From Paremcibacter congregatus (GTDB lineage Bacteria; Pseudomonadota; Alphaproteobacteria; Sphingomonadales; Emcibacteraceae), in assembly GCF_006385135.1 (NCBI RefSeq), contig NZ_CP041025.1, positions 2,139,501 through 2,203,500 on the forward strand: a stretch of 64,000 bases of DNA, given 5' to 3'. Position 1 is the first letter of the stretch. Each line of letters begins with the position of its first letter. Below, in pieces: positions 53,885 to 62,520 of the stretch. The notes under the pieces were generated by a model. The model saw only the letters and a program-made list of their open reading frames with translations. It was not told the origin of the DNA and did no database searches. Made by a program: the position numbers and the translations under genes.

Positions 53885-56412
53885 TGGCTATTGTAACTTC
53901 ACATAAATCGCCGCTTGATGGTGTGCGCATCATTGACCTTGGGGGTCATTTGGCTGGACCGTTAGCTGCGATGTTATTGACTGATCAGGGAGCCGAAACC
54001 CTCCGGATTATCTCTCCGAAAAACTCGAATGTTGATCATCCTATTAACGCTATTTTGAATCGAGGAAAATTCGAAATTCCTCTTGATCTGAGAATTGATA
54101 CTGATCGCATGATACTTGATTCTTTCATGCAAGAAGCAGATATTTTTATTGAAAATTACGCCCCCGGTGCCATGAGCCGTTTGGGACTGGATATCTCCTA
54201 CTTAAAAGAACGTTTCCCCAAATTGATTATCATCTCCTTACCTGGCTTTACATCAGATGAAGAAGATAAAAAAGATCTAAAAGCCTATGAAGGAATCATC
54301 GCGGCCATGACAGGTCAATATACGGATATTCACGCGGTACGAAATTTATTTGGACTGGATCCTGTTTATACTTCTCTTCCTATAGCCTCAGTCTACGCTT
54401 CAATACATGCCGCAACAGCCGCAGTTCTAGCACTCAACAATAGAGCAGCTAGACAAGGAGCAGGGCTTCATATTGAAGTCCCTTTGGCAAGTGCCGCGCT
54501 TACCGCCATGTCTAGTATTTATATGGATATTGAGCAGGCTCCAGCACGATATGATGCACCACGACTACCCTTTTTCTTAAAGAAAATTATTCTTCCGTTA
54601 AATCGAAAATTTGTCGCCAGAGGGGGCGATAACCGTCAACAAAAATTCCTAAATATTGCCCGAAAATCATATCCAGCTTTAATGACCAGTTATACCTGTA
54701 TGGATGGTGAAGTTTTATATCTTTTTGCTATTGATAACTCAAAGATTGTAAAAGCGCTGTTTACTGAGTTGAAAATTACTGACGAGTTAAAGAATGCTGG
54801 TCTAGTCTTTTCCAATCCGTATCAAAAGGATTTAAGCAATAACCTTTCAGAGACAAGCAATCTTTCAAAAAAATGGCAAAAAAATATTAAAGCCCTTGTC
54901 ACCAAAGAGCTCTCCAAAAAAACAGCTCAAAAGTGGGAAGAACGATTAAATAAAATCGGAATACCTTGTGTGCGTCAACGGACAACACAAGAATGGATTA
55001 ATAGTCCAGAATTAAAAAAAGCTGGCCTTGCTATTGAAATCAATGACATTGAATTGGGCAAGATCATTCAACCTGGACTGCAAGTATGGCTCACCAATTT
55101 TTCTAACACATATAAACAACCGATATCACGGTCAAAAAAATATCAGAAGCTTAATTGGAACCCAAAAAAATATCACGGTGCATACCATTATCGTCCCTCA
55201 GTGGATCAGTCAGACCATACAAAAATCAATGCATCAAACTGGCTAAAAGGTGTAACTGTTATTGATTTATGCTCTATGGTAGCTGGCCCTGTGGCCGGAC
55301 GCACAATGGCAGAATATGGGGCTCGTGTAATCAAGGTAGAAACACCTATGCCTAACCATGGTCCACGTATGACATGCTGGTATGGAATTGATGGCAATCA
55401 GGGAAAAGAAAGTATTCTCCTCGACCTCAAAACATCAGAGGGACAGGATGCCCTGAAAAAAGTTCTCCGTACAGCAGATATCCTTCTGACCAATCATCTA
55501 CCTGATGCAATGAGCCGTATGGGCTTATCAGAGGCCGAAATATACAAGATTAATCCGAAAATTCTGTATGCCCGCGTGAATGCTTATAACGGCCCACAGA
55601 AAGGTCCATGGGATACCCGGGTAGGTTATGATCCTGTTTTACAAGCTGCGTCAGGAATCATGAAACGTTACGGTGATCCAAATCAACCTGAATTACATGC
55701 AATAGCCTCCTGCGTTGATGCGTTAACGGGTTATTCTGCCGCTTTCGGCATGGCCTTGGGACTATATTGCAAATCTAAAGGAGAGAATCTTTTCTCGATT
55801 GGGACTTCACTTGCCGCTTCCGCAAGCCTTATCCAGCTCCCTTTTGCTTTTTTCCCTTCCGAACGAAAAAGGCCGGAAGCTTCAGGCCAGCTATCAAAAG
55901 GAGAAAATGCATTCTACAGGCTTTATCAAGCAATTGATGGGTGGGTTTTTCTGGCCGCCCCCAATGCGACCTTATTCCAGATCCTGTCTCTACTGCAAAA
56001 AACACACAAACATCAAAATACAATATCCGATAATGAGGCAGCCAAGATAATTTCAAATACGCTCAAGAAAATGAAGAGGCAGAAAATATTAGCTATGTTT
56101 AAGAAAGCCGGCTTATCCGCAGCGCCAGTAGACAAAATTCAGGATATGAAAAATATACTTTTGACAGCTCCGCAAACAGATAGTTTACAACTTATTGAGC
56201 GCATCATTCCCGGACTTGGCAAAGTACAATCAATACCGGCCCTTCAAACCCGAGTGGAAGGGCAAATGTTGGGAATTCTTCCTCCTGCTGAGAAGCCCGG
56301 TTCTTCAACGACACGAATATTGAATGAATATGGCATGGATGCAGATGAGTTGATCAAAAGAAACATTGCCGCAAATGAAATTTGTAATGAATATTTACCG
56401 GGTAAAGTCTAA
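53884..56412 (+). CDS. tandem class III CoA-transferase (CaiB/BaiF-type), fused double domain
   Basis: The 842-residue protein contains two CoA-transferase family III modules. Module 1 starts GVRIIDLGGHLAGPLAAMLL (about 14-33), with NYAPGAMSRLGLD near 100. Module 2 starts GVTVIDLCSMVAGPVAGRTM (about 440) with NHLPDAMSRMGLSE near 540 and RVGYDPVLQAASGIMKRYG near 575, carrying the likely catalytic Asp. At the matching place module 1 has KAYEGIIAAMTGQ, with Glu for Asp. These enzymes move CoA between carboxylic acids. Fused doubles of about 800 residues occur in degraders; the substrate here is unknown. The ATG overlaps the previous stop. Confidence 0.85.
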   Translation: MAIVTSHKSPLDGVRIIDLGGHLAGPLAAMLLTDQGAETLRIISPKNSNVDHPINAILNRGKFEIPLDLRIDTDRMILDSFMQEADIFIENYAPGAMSRLGLDISYLKERFPKLIIISLPGFTSDEEDKKDLKAYEGIIAAMTGQYTDIHAVRNLFGLDPVYTSLPIASVYASIHAATAAVLALNNRAARQGAGLHIEVPLASAALTAMSSIYMDIEQAPARYDAPRLPFFLKKIILPLNRKFVARGGDNRQQKFLNIARKSYPALMTSYTCMDGEVLYLFAIDNSKIVKALFTELKITDELKNAGLVFSNPYQKDLSNNLSETSNLSKKWQKNIKALVTKELSKKTAQKWEERLNKIGIPCVRQRTTQEWINSPELKKAGLAIEINDIELGKIIQPGLQVWLTNFSNTYKQPISRSKKYQKLNWNPKKYHGAYHYRPSVDQSDHTKINASNWLKGVTVIDLCSMVAGPVAGRTMAEYGARVIKVETPMPNHGPRMTCWYGIDGNQGKESILLDLKTSEGQDALKKVLRTADILLTNHLPDAMSRMGLSEAEIYKINPKILYARVNAYNGPQKGPWDTRVGYDPVLQAASGIMKRYGDPNQPELHAIASCVDALTGYSAAFGMALGLYCKSKGENLFSIGTSLAASASLIQLPFAFFPSERKRPEASGQLSKGENAFYRLYQAIDGWVFLAAPNATLFQILSLLQKTHKHQNTISDNEAAKIISNTLKKMKRQKILAMFKKAGLSAAPVDKIQDMKNILLTAPQTDSLQLIERIIPGLGKVQSIPALQTRVEGQMLGILPPAEKPGSSTTRILNEYGMDADELIKRNIAANEICNEYLPGKV

Positions 56413-56447
56413 TATGATGCTACGAAAAATTAAGAGAAAAAAACACA

Positions 56448-56798
56448 ATGAAGAAAATAACGACTCCCTTGCCGGGAAGGTCAGTCAAGGGATCACAAAG
56501 TGGTCGACCAATTATGGCGGCTCTCAACCTATTAAGCCGACGATGGGTTCTGCGTATAATATGGGAATTGCGAGATGGGTCTTGCGGTTTTCGGGAAATA
56601 CAAAAAAAATGCGACAGAATGTCCCCGGATACGCTTTCAACACGTTTGTCAGAACTGAAAGAAGCTGGGATCGTTTTTTCAAACGAGGAAAACGCTCTTG
56701 CCCTAACTCCATTGGGCAAAAAGCTTGGCCCAGCTCTTTTGGAACTGGACAGTTGGTCTCAAGATTGGGCAGAAATTATAGGGCAGGAAAAGGCCTAG
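56448..56798 (+). CDS. HxlR-family transcriptional regulator
   Basis: The 116-residue winged-helix protein follows the HxlR pattern: MAALNLLSRRWVLRIIWELR, then GFREIQKKCDRMSPDTLSTR, LSELKEAGIV and LTPLGKKLGPAL. The family usually has a single N-terminal Cys; here the only Cys residues are in the DNA-binding part, so classical thiol sensing is uncertain. As the sole regulator in the operon, it probably senses the pathway substrate and controls 53288 onward through the palindromes at 53204-53256. It lies 35 bp after the CoA-transferase gene. Confidence 0.85.
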   Translation: MKKITTPLPGRSVKGSQSGRPIMAALNLLSRRWVLRIIWELRDGSCGFREIQKKCDRMSPDTLSTRLSELKEAGIVFSNEENALALTPLGKKLGPALLELDSWSQDWAEIIGQEKA

Positions 56799-56864
56799 AG
56801 TTCAACAAACCTGAAAACCATGTGACGGTTTCGGCAACATTACGCGCTAATGGGGAGTCCTCCC

Positions 56865-57743
56865 ATGCCACTTGAAGATAACCAACTCACAGCACTACAC
56901 GCCCGGTACCCTTTAAAGCGGGCCGCTATAACAGGGGCCGCCAGTGGCTTAGGCCAAGCATTAGCACTCGAGTTATCTCGTCACGGCTGGGGGCTTTTTT
57001 TAAATGATGTGGATGAAACTGGCCTTATTAAAATTACCAAAAAATGTCAGGAAAATGGCAGTACTGTATATTCCTACCCCTTTAATGTTTCCCATTATTC
57101 TGATTTCTCAAAAGCCGTCGACGATTTCCTAAAACAAACAGGGGGAATAGACCTTGTCTTCACCTGCGCCGGAATTGGGGTGGGTGGTCCGTTTCTAGAC
57201 ACGAAACCTGAACATCTGGCTGAAGTAATTGATGTTAATCTGATGGGAACAATTTGGGCCGGAAAATTATTTTTGCCTGCAATGACACAAGTAAAACGTG
57301 GACATTTTATCACAATCGCAAGCGCTGCTGCTTATCATGCCATGCCCTCTCTATCGGGATATTCAGCATCGAAGTCAGCCGTGGTTCAATTAAGTGAAAC
57401 ACTCCGCTCGGAAATGAAATCCAGCGGTGTCGATATCACTGTCAAAATGACAACATTTTATACTTCATCTATTGCGGAACATACCAGAGGTACAGAAGAA
57501 GACCGAGAAAAGGCACGCTCCCTCGTGCAAATGGCACCATGGAGTTCAGAAGAAGTGGCTGAAGCTCTACTTTTGCATATTCAGAAAAGAAAATTTTATA
57601 TGGTGGCTCCACTACAAGCTCGGATCTTATGGCGCTTTAAACGCCTTTTTCCAGAATTATATCTCAGGCTGATGCCTAATCTGTTTGCCAAACTAGAAAA
57701 TAAATTATTGGCAACAGCCAAAGAAAGAAATCAGAGGACATAA
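56865..57743 (+). CDS. short-chain dehydrogenase/reductase
   Basis: The 292-residue Rossmann enzyme has the TGAASGLGQALA nucleotide loop (about 22-33), NDVDETGL (Asp favouring NAD over NADP), the CAGIG motif (NAG variant), the catalytic Ser in ITIASAAAYHAM and YSASK (Tyr-x3-Lys). A C-terminal extension of about 45 residues (LQARILWRFKRLFPELYLRL) is hydrophobic-basic, as in SDRs acting on lipids or steroids near membranes. ATG 56865 follows GGGGAGT; the frame from 56850 includes that Shine-Dalgarno. The stop overlaps the ligase start (TAATG). Confidence 0.88.
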   Translation: MPLEDNQLTALHARYPLKRAAITGAASGLGQALALELSRHGWGLFLNDVDETGLIKITKKCQENGSTVYSYPFNVSHYSDFSKAVDDFLKQTGGIDLVFTCAGIGVGGPFLDTKPEHLAEVIDVNLMGTIWAGKLFLPAMTQVKRGHFITIASAAAYHAMPSLSGYSASKSAVVQLSETLRSEMKSSGVDITVKMTTFYTSSIAEHTRGTEEDREKARSLVQMAPWSSEEVAEALLLHIQKRKFYMVAPLQARILWRFKRLFPELYLRLMPNLFAKLENKLLATAKERNQRT

Positions 57744-59662
57744 TGGTTAAAGGTATTTCAACATTTCAGGATATTCAAAAGCTTGAAACCCGCCCTCTGG
57801 AGAGCCTTGAATTACCTCATTCAATTTTGGATGGAATTAGACACGGATCGACAATCTGTCAAAACCGCGATGCTTTAACTTTTTTACCTAACCCATATCA
57901 TACTTTAGATATATTTAAATGGAGCTATACTGACCTAATTGAAGAGATTACCCAGGCGGCAAAAGGGTTTTTAGCTATATCAGAAGATAAAAATCCAGTT
58001 ATTTCCATGCTCTTGCCAAATCTACCAGAAACCTATTTCTCCTTGTATGGTGCACAATCTGTTGGGCAGGCAAACCCAATAAACCCGCTATTGGAGCCAG
58101 AACAAATTAAAGATATTATGCAAGCTGCCCACACGAATATACTCGTTACTCTTGCATCCCTCCCAGGGACTGATTTATTCGAAAAAGCTGTTAAAGCTTG
58201 TGAAAATTTACCAAATGTCAAAACAATCATCACAGTTGATCCAACTAAATATGCCAGAGGCATTAATTCGATTGCTGGATCATTGATTTCTAAAATAAAA
58301 ACCCGTGCCAAAGACATCAAAATTGTTCCTTTTTCCAAACTTGCCAAAATTGGTCTTCATTTAACACTTCCCATAAGAAAATGGGATGATAGGGGGGCAC
58401 TATTTCATACCGGCGGGACTACGGGTGCGCCTAAAATAGCTCAGTTAACCCATGGAAATCAGATTTTTATCAGTTGGGCAGCCGCCACCAATCGTTTTAT
58501 GGAAGAAAATAAATCCATCTTTTGTGGCTTGCCCTTGTTCCACGTTAACGGAGCTTTGATTACCGGGCTAGTTTCATGGATGAATGGTGCAACAGTATTT
58601 TTAGGGCCAGCGCAGGGTTTTCGCACACCAGGTCTTATTGAAAACTTCTGGTCAATCATTGAAAGTCACAAGATCGGTGCCTTCAGTGCTGTGCCGGCAA
58701 TCTTTCAAAAATTGTCGGAAATACCTGCTGACAAATATGATATTTCTTCAATTGAATTTGCCATATGTGGCGCCGCGCCTATTTCAAAAACTACTTTTAA
58801 AAATTTTCAATCCAATACATCTATTCTCCTATTGGAAGGATATGGGTTTACAGAGGGAGCCTGCATATCGAGTATAAGTCCAGGATATGGGGAGCAACGG
58901 GTGGGTTCTGTAGGTTTAAAAATACCCTATCAAGACATTACAGTTTTTAAGGAACTGAAGAATACGGGGGCTTTTCATCCCGTTGAAACAAACCAAATTG
59001 GCATCATCGGTGTTACGGGCCCAAACGTCTTTCAAGGATATCTGAGTTCTGACGATAATCAGAATATATGGATCGAATGGGATGGTAAGAAATGGTATAA
59101 TACTGGTGATATGGGACGGCTGGATCAGGAAGGTTACCTCTGGTTAACTGGAAGGAAGAAGGACCTGATCATTAGAGGTGGGCATAATATTGATCCGATG
59201 ATTATTGAGAATGGGTTAATTTGTCATCCCTTGATCGAATCTGTTGCAGCAATCGGATCGCCTGATCCTGAAGTCGGTGAGATTCCGGTTGCCTATGTCA
59301 TAGTGAAAGAAGGGAAAAGTTTGTCTGTAAGAGACATGCTTGACTTTGCTCAGACCGTCATTCCAGAAAGAGCTGCCATACCCAAACATATAGTGATAAT
59401 TGATCAAATGCCACTAACAACAATAGGTAAAATTTTTAAACCTGCTCTTATAGAAAAGGAATTAAAAAGAGTGTTAAGTGGTCTATTGGCAAAAAATTTA
59501 AAAAACGACAATCATAAAATATTAATCAGCAAAGACAAAAAGCTTGGCCACCAAATTTATATAAGGCCCTCTCATACTGCATGGTCGAATGAAACTTATT
59601 TAAGGATCAAGAAAATATTGGACCAATATGCCTTAAATATTAACTTGCAAAAAAATATTTAA
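57743..59662 (+). CDS. acyl-CoA synthetase / AMP-dependent ligase
   Basis: The 639-residue adenylate-forming enzyme has the P-loop HTGGTTGAPKIAQLTH (about 213-228), ICGAAPISKTTF, LLEGYGFTEGACISS (A5), WYNTGDMGRLDQEGYLWLTG with GRKKDLIIRGGHNIDP (A7-A8 hinge), and the catalytic Lys in TTIGKIFKPAL. It activates a carboxylic acid to its CoA thioester. About 50 extra C-terminal residues follow the usual end. With the CoA-transferase, SDR and CMD-like protein it forms a degradative route through CoA esters; the substrate is unknown, and a terpenoid, steroid or aromatic acid would fit. Confidence 0.9.
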   Translation: MVKGISTFQDIQKLETRPLESLELPHSILDGIRHGSTICQNRDALTFLPNPYHTLDIFKWSYTDLIEEITQAAKGFLAISEDKNPVISMLLPNLPETYFSLYGAQSVGQANPINPLLEPEQIKDIMQAAHTNILVTLASLPGTDLFEKAVKACENLPNVKTIITVDPTKYARGINSIAGSLISKIKTRAKDIKIVPFSKLAKIGLHLTLPIRKWDDRGALFHTGGTTGAPKIAQLTHGNQIFISWAAATNRFMEENKSIFCGLPLFHVNGALITGLVSWMNGATVFLGPAQGFRTPGLIENFWSIIESHKIGAFSAVPAIFQKLSEIPADKYDISSIEFAICGAAPISKTTFKNFQSNTSILLLEGYGFTEGACISSISPGYGEQRVGSVGLKIPYQDITVFKELKNTGAFHPVETNQIGIIGVTGPNVFQGYLSSDDNQNIWIEWDGKKWYNTGDMGRLDQEGYLWLTGRKKDLIIRGGHNIDPMIIENGLICHPLIESVAAIGSPDPEVGEIPVAYVIVKEGKSLSVRDMLDFAQTVIPERAAIPKHIVIIDQMPLTTIGKIFKPALIEKELKRVLSGLLAKNLKNDNHKILISKDKKLGHQIYIRPSHTAWSNETYLRIKKILDQYALNINLQKNI

Positions 59663-59695
59663 GATATTGATCCAGCTTTTTATATTTCTAAAGAG

Positions 59696-59722
59696 CGTCA
59701 CAAACGCATTATCCTGATCGTC
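59696..59722 (+). promoter_or_regulatory. ECF41-type promoter
   Basis: CGTCACA (59696-59702), then exactly 16 bp, then CGTC (59719-59722), 41 bp before the ATG of the AhpD-like gene. The published ECF41 consensus is TGTCACA-N16-CGTC, so only the first base differs. It should be the autoregulated promoter of the two-gene unit. Confidence 0.7.
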
Positions 59723-59763
59723 TTGTTATTAATAGAGTCATGAATATCTAAAAGGAGAAAATA

Positions 59764-60198
59764 ATGTCGGATAGTGAATATGAAATTAAATATGAAATTG
59801 AAATCCCAGATGTACTACAGGCCCTTGGTGCAGTTGAGGGGGCCATAGCCGAACATAGTGTCGACAGAAAGCTACTACATCTTGTAAAATTACGTGCGTC
59901 CCAGATTAACCAATGTGGCTATTGTATCAAACTACATACCAAAGAAGCCCGGCAGGACGGCGAAAGTAATGAAAGACTGGACCGGGTTATCGCCTGGCGC
60001 CATGTGGATGACTTCAGCGATAGTGAAAAAACCGCATTTGAATGGACGGAAGCCCTGACCCAACTTGATAAGAATACAGACTATGAGACCTTGAGACGCA
60101 CACTTAAAATGTATTTTACCGATTCTGAAATCAGTATTTTGACCGCGATCATAACCATGATAAATTTATGGAACAGGTTTCAGATATCAAAACACTAA
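59764..60198 (+). CDS. AhpD-like carboxymuconolactone decarboxylase family protein
   Basis: This 144-residue all-helical CMD/AhpD protein carries the redox motif CGYCIKLHTKEAR (CxxC-x3-H), as in alkyl-hydroperoxidase D, and so is likely a thiol peroxidase or disulfide reductase rather than a decarboxylase. It is the usual partner gene of ECF41 sigma factors and is presumably their main target. AAAGGAG precedes ATG 59764 and an ECF41-like promoter lies at 59696-59722. Its TAA overlaps the sigma-factor ATG. Confidence 0.87.
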   Translation: MSDSEYEIKYEIEIPDVLQALGAVEGAIAEHSVDRKLLHLVKLRASQINQCGYCIKLHTKEARQDGESNERLDRVIAWRHVDDFSDSEKTAFEWTEALTQLDKNTDYETLRRTLKMYFTDSEISILTAIITMINLWNRFQISKH

Positions 60199-61112
60199 TG
60201 ATGAATGATCAGAATTCTTTAGATATATTTAATAATTCCAGCCCCACACTTATGGGGCTAGCTTACCGGATCTTAGGGTCAACTTGCGATGCGGAAGATG
60301 CCGTTCAGGATACTTATCTCAAATGGCAAAAAGCCGATAGGGGGGAAATAGAAAACCCCACCGCATGGCTAACAACGGTATGTACGCGTCGTTGCATAGA
60401 TATACTAAGGGCCTCCCATAAATCACGCGTAAATTATATCGGTACCTGGTTACCGGAACCTCTCCAGACTACAACAGGTCAATCAGCCGAAGACAAACTA
60501 GAATTAGGGTCAACCTTAACGACTGCATTTCTGCTGCTTCTCGAGAGACTAACCCCGAAAGAAAGAGCGGCCTATTTATTACATGAGGTGTTTGATACAA
60601 GCTATACTGATATTGCGAATACGCTTGAGATCAAGGAGGCGAGTTGCCGTAAATTGGTCTCCAGAGCCCGAGGCCATATCAATCAATCTAAAGCGAGATT
60701 TAAAACGCCAATTGACAAACAGAAAGAGCTTTTAACCGCATTCCAGCAGGCTCTCCATAATGGAGACACGGCTAATTTAAGTATGTTATTATCCAATGAT
60801 ATTGAACTCAGCGCGGACAGTGGCGGTAAAGTCATTGCGATCCGGGGCATCATACAGGGCAGTAATAATATCCTTAATTTCATCTCGGAAGTTTTGAGCC
60901 CAGCCTGGCAAGAATATAAATTAATTACATCCGAAATAAACAACAATCTTGGCCTGATGCTTTATCACAATGGTGTGTTAACCGGCACGGTGTCTTTCAC
61001 TTATAATATAGATTGTAATGTTAAGGATATATACATCATGCGAAACCCTGATAAATTAAAAACTTTACGGAATCCAGAATTAGAAAAGCACGCCAGAAAG
61101 GGCATGAGGTGA
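60198..61112 (+). CDS. ECF41 group RNA polymerase sigma factor with fused SnoaL-like domain
   Basis: The 304-residue factor has sigma2 (about 10-75, DAEDAVQDTYLKWQ), the group-specific WLPEPL (84-89), sigma4 (about 105-165, LTPKERAAYLLHEVFDTSY) and a C-terminal SnoaL/NTF2-like domain. That domain contains DSGGK (207-211, for the group's DGGGK) and ends with NPDKL (283-287). In ECF41 the domain replaces an anti-sigma factor and both motifs modulate activity. The start ATG 60198 overlaps the AhpD-like stop (TAATG). An in-frame ATG at 60168 also exists. The inducing signal is unknown. Confidence 0.92.
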   Translation: MMNDQNSLDIFNNSSPTLMGLAYRILGSTCDAEDAVQDTYLKWQKADRGEIENPTAWLTTVCTRRCIDILRASHKSRVNYIGTWLPEPLQTTTGQSAEDKLELGSTLTTAFLLLLERLTPKERAAYLLHEVFDTSYTDIANTLEIKEASCRKLVSRARGHINQSKARFKTPIDKQKELLTAFQQALHNGDTANLSMLLSNDIELSADSGGKVIAIRGIIQGSNNILNFISEVLSPAWQEYKLITSEINNNLGLMLYHNGVLTGTVSFTYNIDCNVKDIYIMRNPDKLKTLRNPELEKHARKGMR

Positions 61113-61127
61113 CGCGCAAGGACCCTA

Positions 61128-62465
61128 TTAGATACCATCAATTATCAATGGAATTTCAATAGTTACATTGCAGCCTAAAGAATTTGTTTGGTTAGTTATG
61201 GATAGGCGGCCCTTGTGCGCCTCTATAATCTGCCTGCAAAGAACCAAGCCAATGCCCGAGCCATGTTTTTTGGTGCTATAAAAAGGGATGAATAAATTGT
61301 CCGAATTATTTATTCCACAACCTACGTCACAAATTACAAGTTTAAAGAAATACTCTGTATTGTACCACTCAACTCTTATAACGCCCTTAGGGTTTGTTTG
61401 TGACATAGCCTCATTAGCGTTCTTGAATATGTTAATCAACACTTGCTCAAACTGGACTGGGTCAATAAACAATTGAACATCCACTTCTGTTTCTATAACA
61501 ATTGATTGATCTTTAAACAGAACACAAATTTTCTCGAGCAACTCAAGAATTGAAACCATTTGTTTTTTAGGTTCAGGTAATTTGGCTAATTTCCTATAGC
61601 TATCGACAAATTGTCTTAGGCCATTGGCACGCTCTGATATAATTGTTAAACCTTCGATTAAGTCTTTATTATTTTCAGTACTGTGTCCTTGGCGCTTAAT
61701 CAATCGGTTCAGAGTCTGGCTAATTGATGCAATGGGGGATAAAGAATTGTTGATCTCATGACTGATTACTCTGACCAGATTTTGCCACGCTTTTCTTTCT
61801 TCATCACGCAAAAGAGTTCGCACATCGGTAATAAAAAGTAACTTATGCTGTATGCCGCCGTCACGAAATTCTTCAACATGTATATTGAAACGCCCTTGTT
61901 GATGTCCCAATGATAATTCAACGGCTTCGTGCCTGCCACTTGAAAAGTTATGCACAAAAGTAAGTTGTTCCATCAACTTGTCATTTAAATCAGCTTGATC
62001 AAGCCATAATAGTTTTTTTGCTGCGGGATTAGAAAAATTAATTTTATTTTCTTCATTCAATGCAATGATAGCCACATCGATATGTTCAATGACCGTATGT
62101 AGCAGATGTTGGCTTTCAACTGACTCCCACCGTTGCTGGTTCAAGCGAGCTGCTAGCCCATTAATAGAGACGATCAATTCACCCAATGCGCCATCACTCT
62201 GATCGGAGCGAGCCCTTAAGCTATATTCGCCCTGTATCATGGCATCTAATAAATTACTTAAGCTTCTAAATTGATATGTCGATTTTTGATATATTCTATG
62301 ATTGGTATAAATAACCAATATGCCGCCTATGAATGCCGTCAGCAGGATTAACCAAATAGAGATATCCGCATAAATCATCACCCACAACAAAAGCAACAAC
62401 AGCGGAACTGATGCAATAAGTGATAATAGGGTCAATTGTGCTTCAAAGGGCCTTTTTTTTTGCAT
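61128..62465 (-). CDS. NtrY-like sensor histidine kinase
   Basis: This 445-residue kinase has two N-terminal helices (about 12-30 and 34-52) with almost no periplasmic loop, HAMP-like and PAS regions (VIEHIDVAIIALNEENKINF), the phosphoacceptor box VISHEINNSLSPIASISQTL and an ATPase domain with CDVGCGI and KHGSGIGLVLCRQI. The HEINN box is characteristic of NtrB/NtrY-type kinases that partner sigma54 activators. Its partner gene lies 55 bp upstream. The system has no adjacent target gene in this window; the stop is 15 bp from that of the sigma factor. Confidence 0.9.
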   Translation of the reverse strand: MQKKRPFEAQLTLLSLIASVPLLLLLLWVMIYADISIWLILLTAFIGGILVIYTNHRIYQKSTYQFRSLSNLLDAMIQGEYSLRARSDQSDGALGELIVSINGLAARLNQQRWESVESQHLLHTVIEHIDVAIIALNEENKINFSNPAAKKLLWLDQADLNDKLMEQLTFVHNFSSGRHEAVELSLGHQQGRFNIHVEEFRDGGIQHKLLFITDVRTLLRDEERKAWQNLVRVISHEINNSLSPIASISQTLNRLIKRQGHSTENNKDLIEGLTIISERANGLRQFVDSYRKLAKLPEPKKQMVSILELLEKICVLFKDQSIVIETEVDVQLFIDPVQFEQVLINIFKNANEAMSQTNPKGVIRVEWYNTEYFFKLVICDVGCGINNSDNLFIPFYSTKKHGSGIGLVLCRQIIEAHKGRLSITNQTNSLGCNVTIEIPLIIDGI

Positions 62466-62520
62466 ACCGCTTCTGTGGGCTCATATGGCTCATTTCTTTA
62501 TTATGGATGACAACAGATAA

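Noticed and set aside
56366-56875. 169-codon frame overlapping the HxlR gene
   Set aside because: The HxlR reading at 56448 matches a known family; this frame is its shadow.
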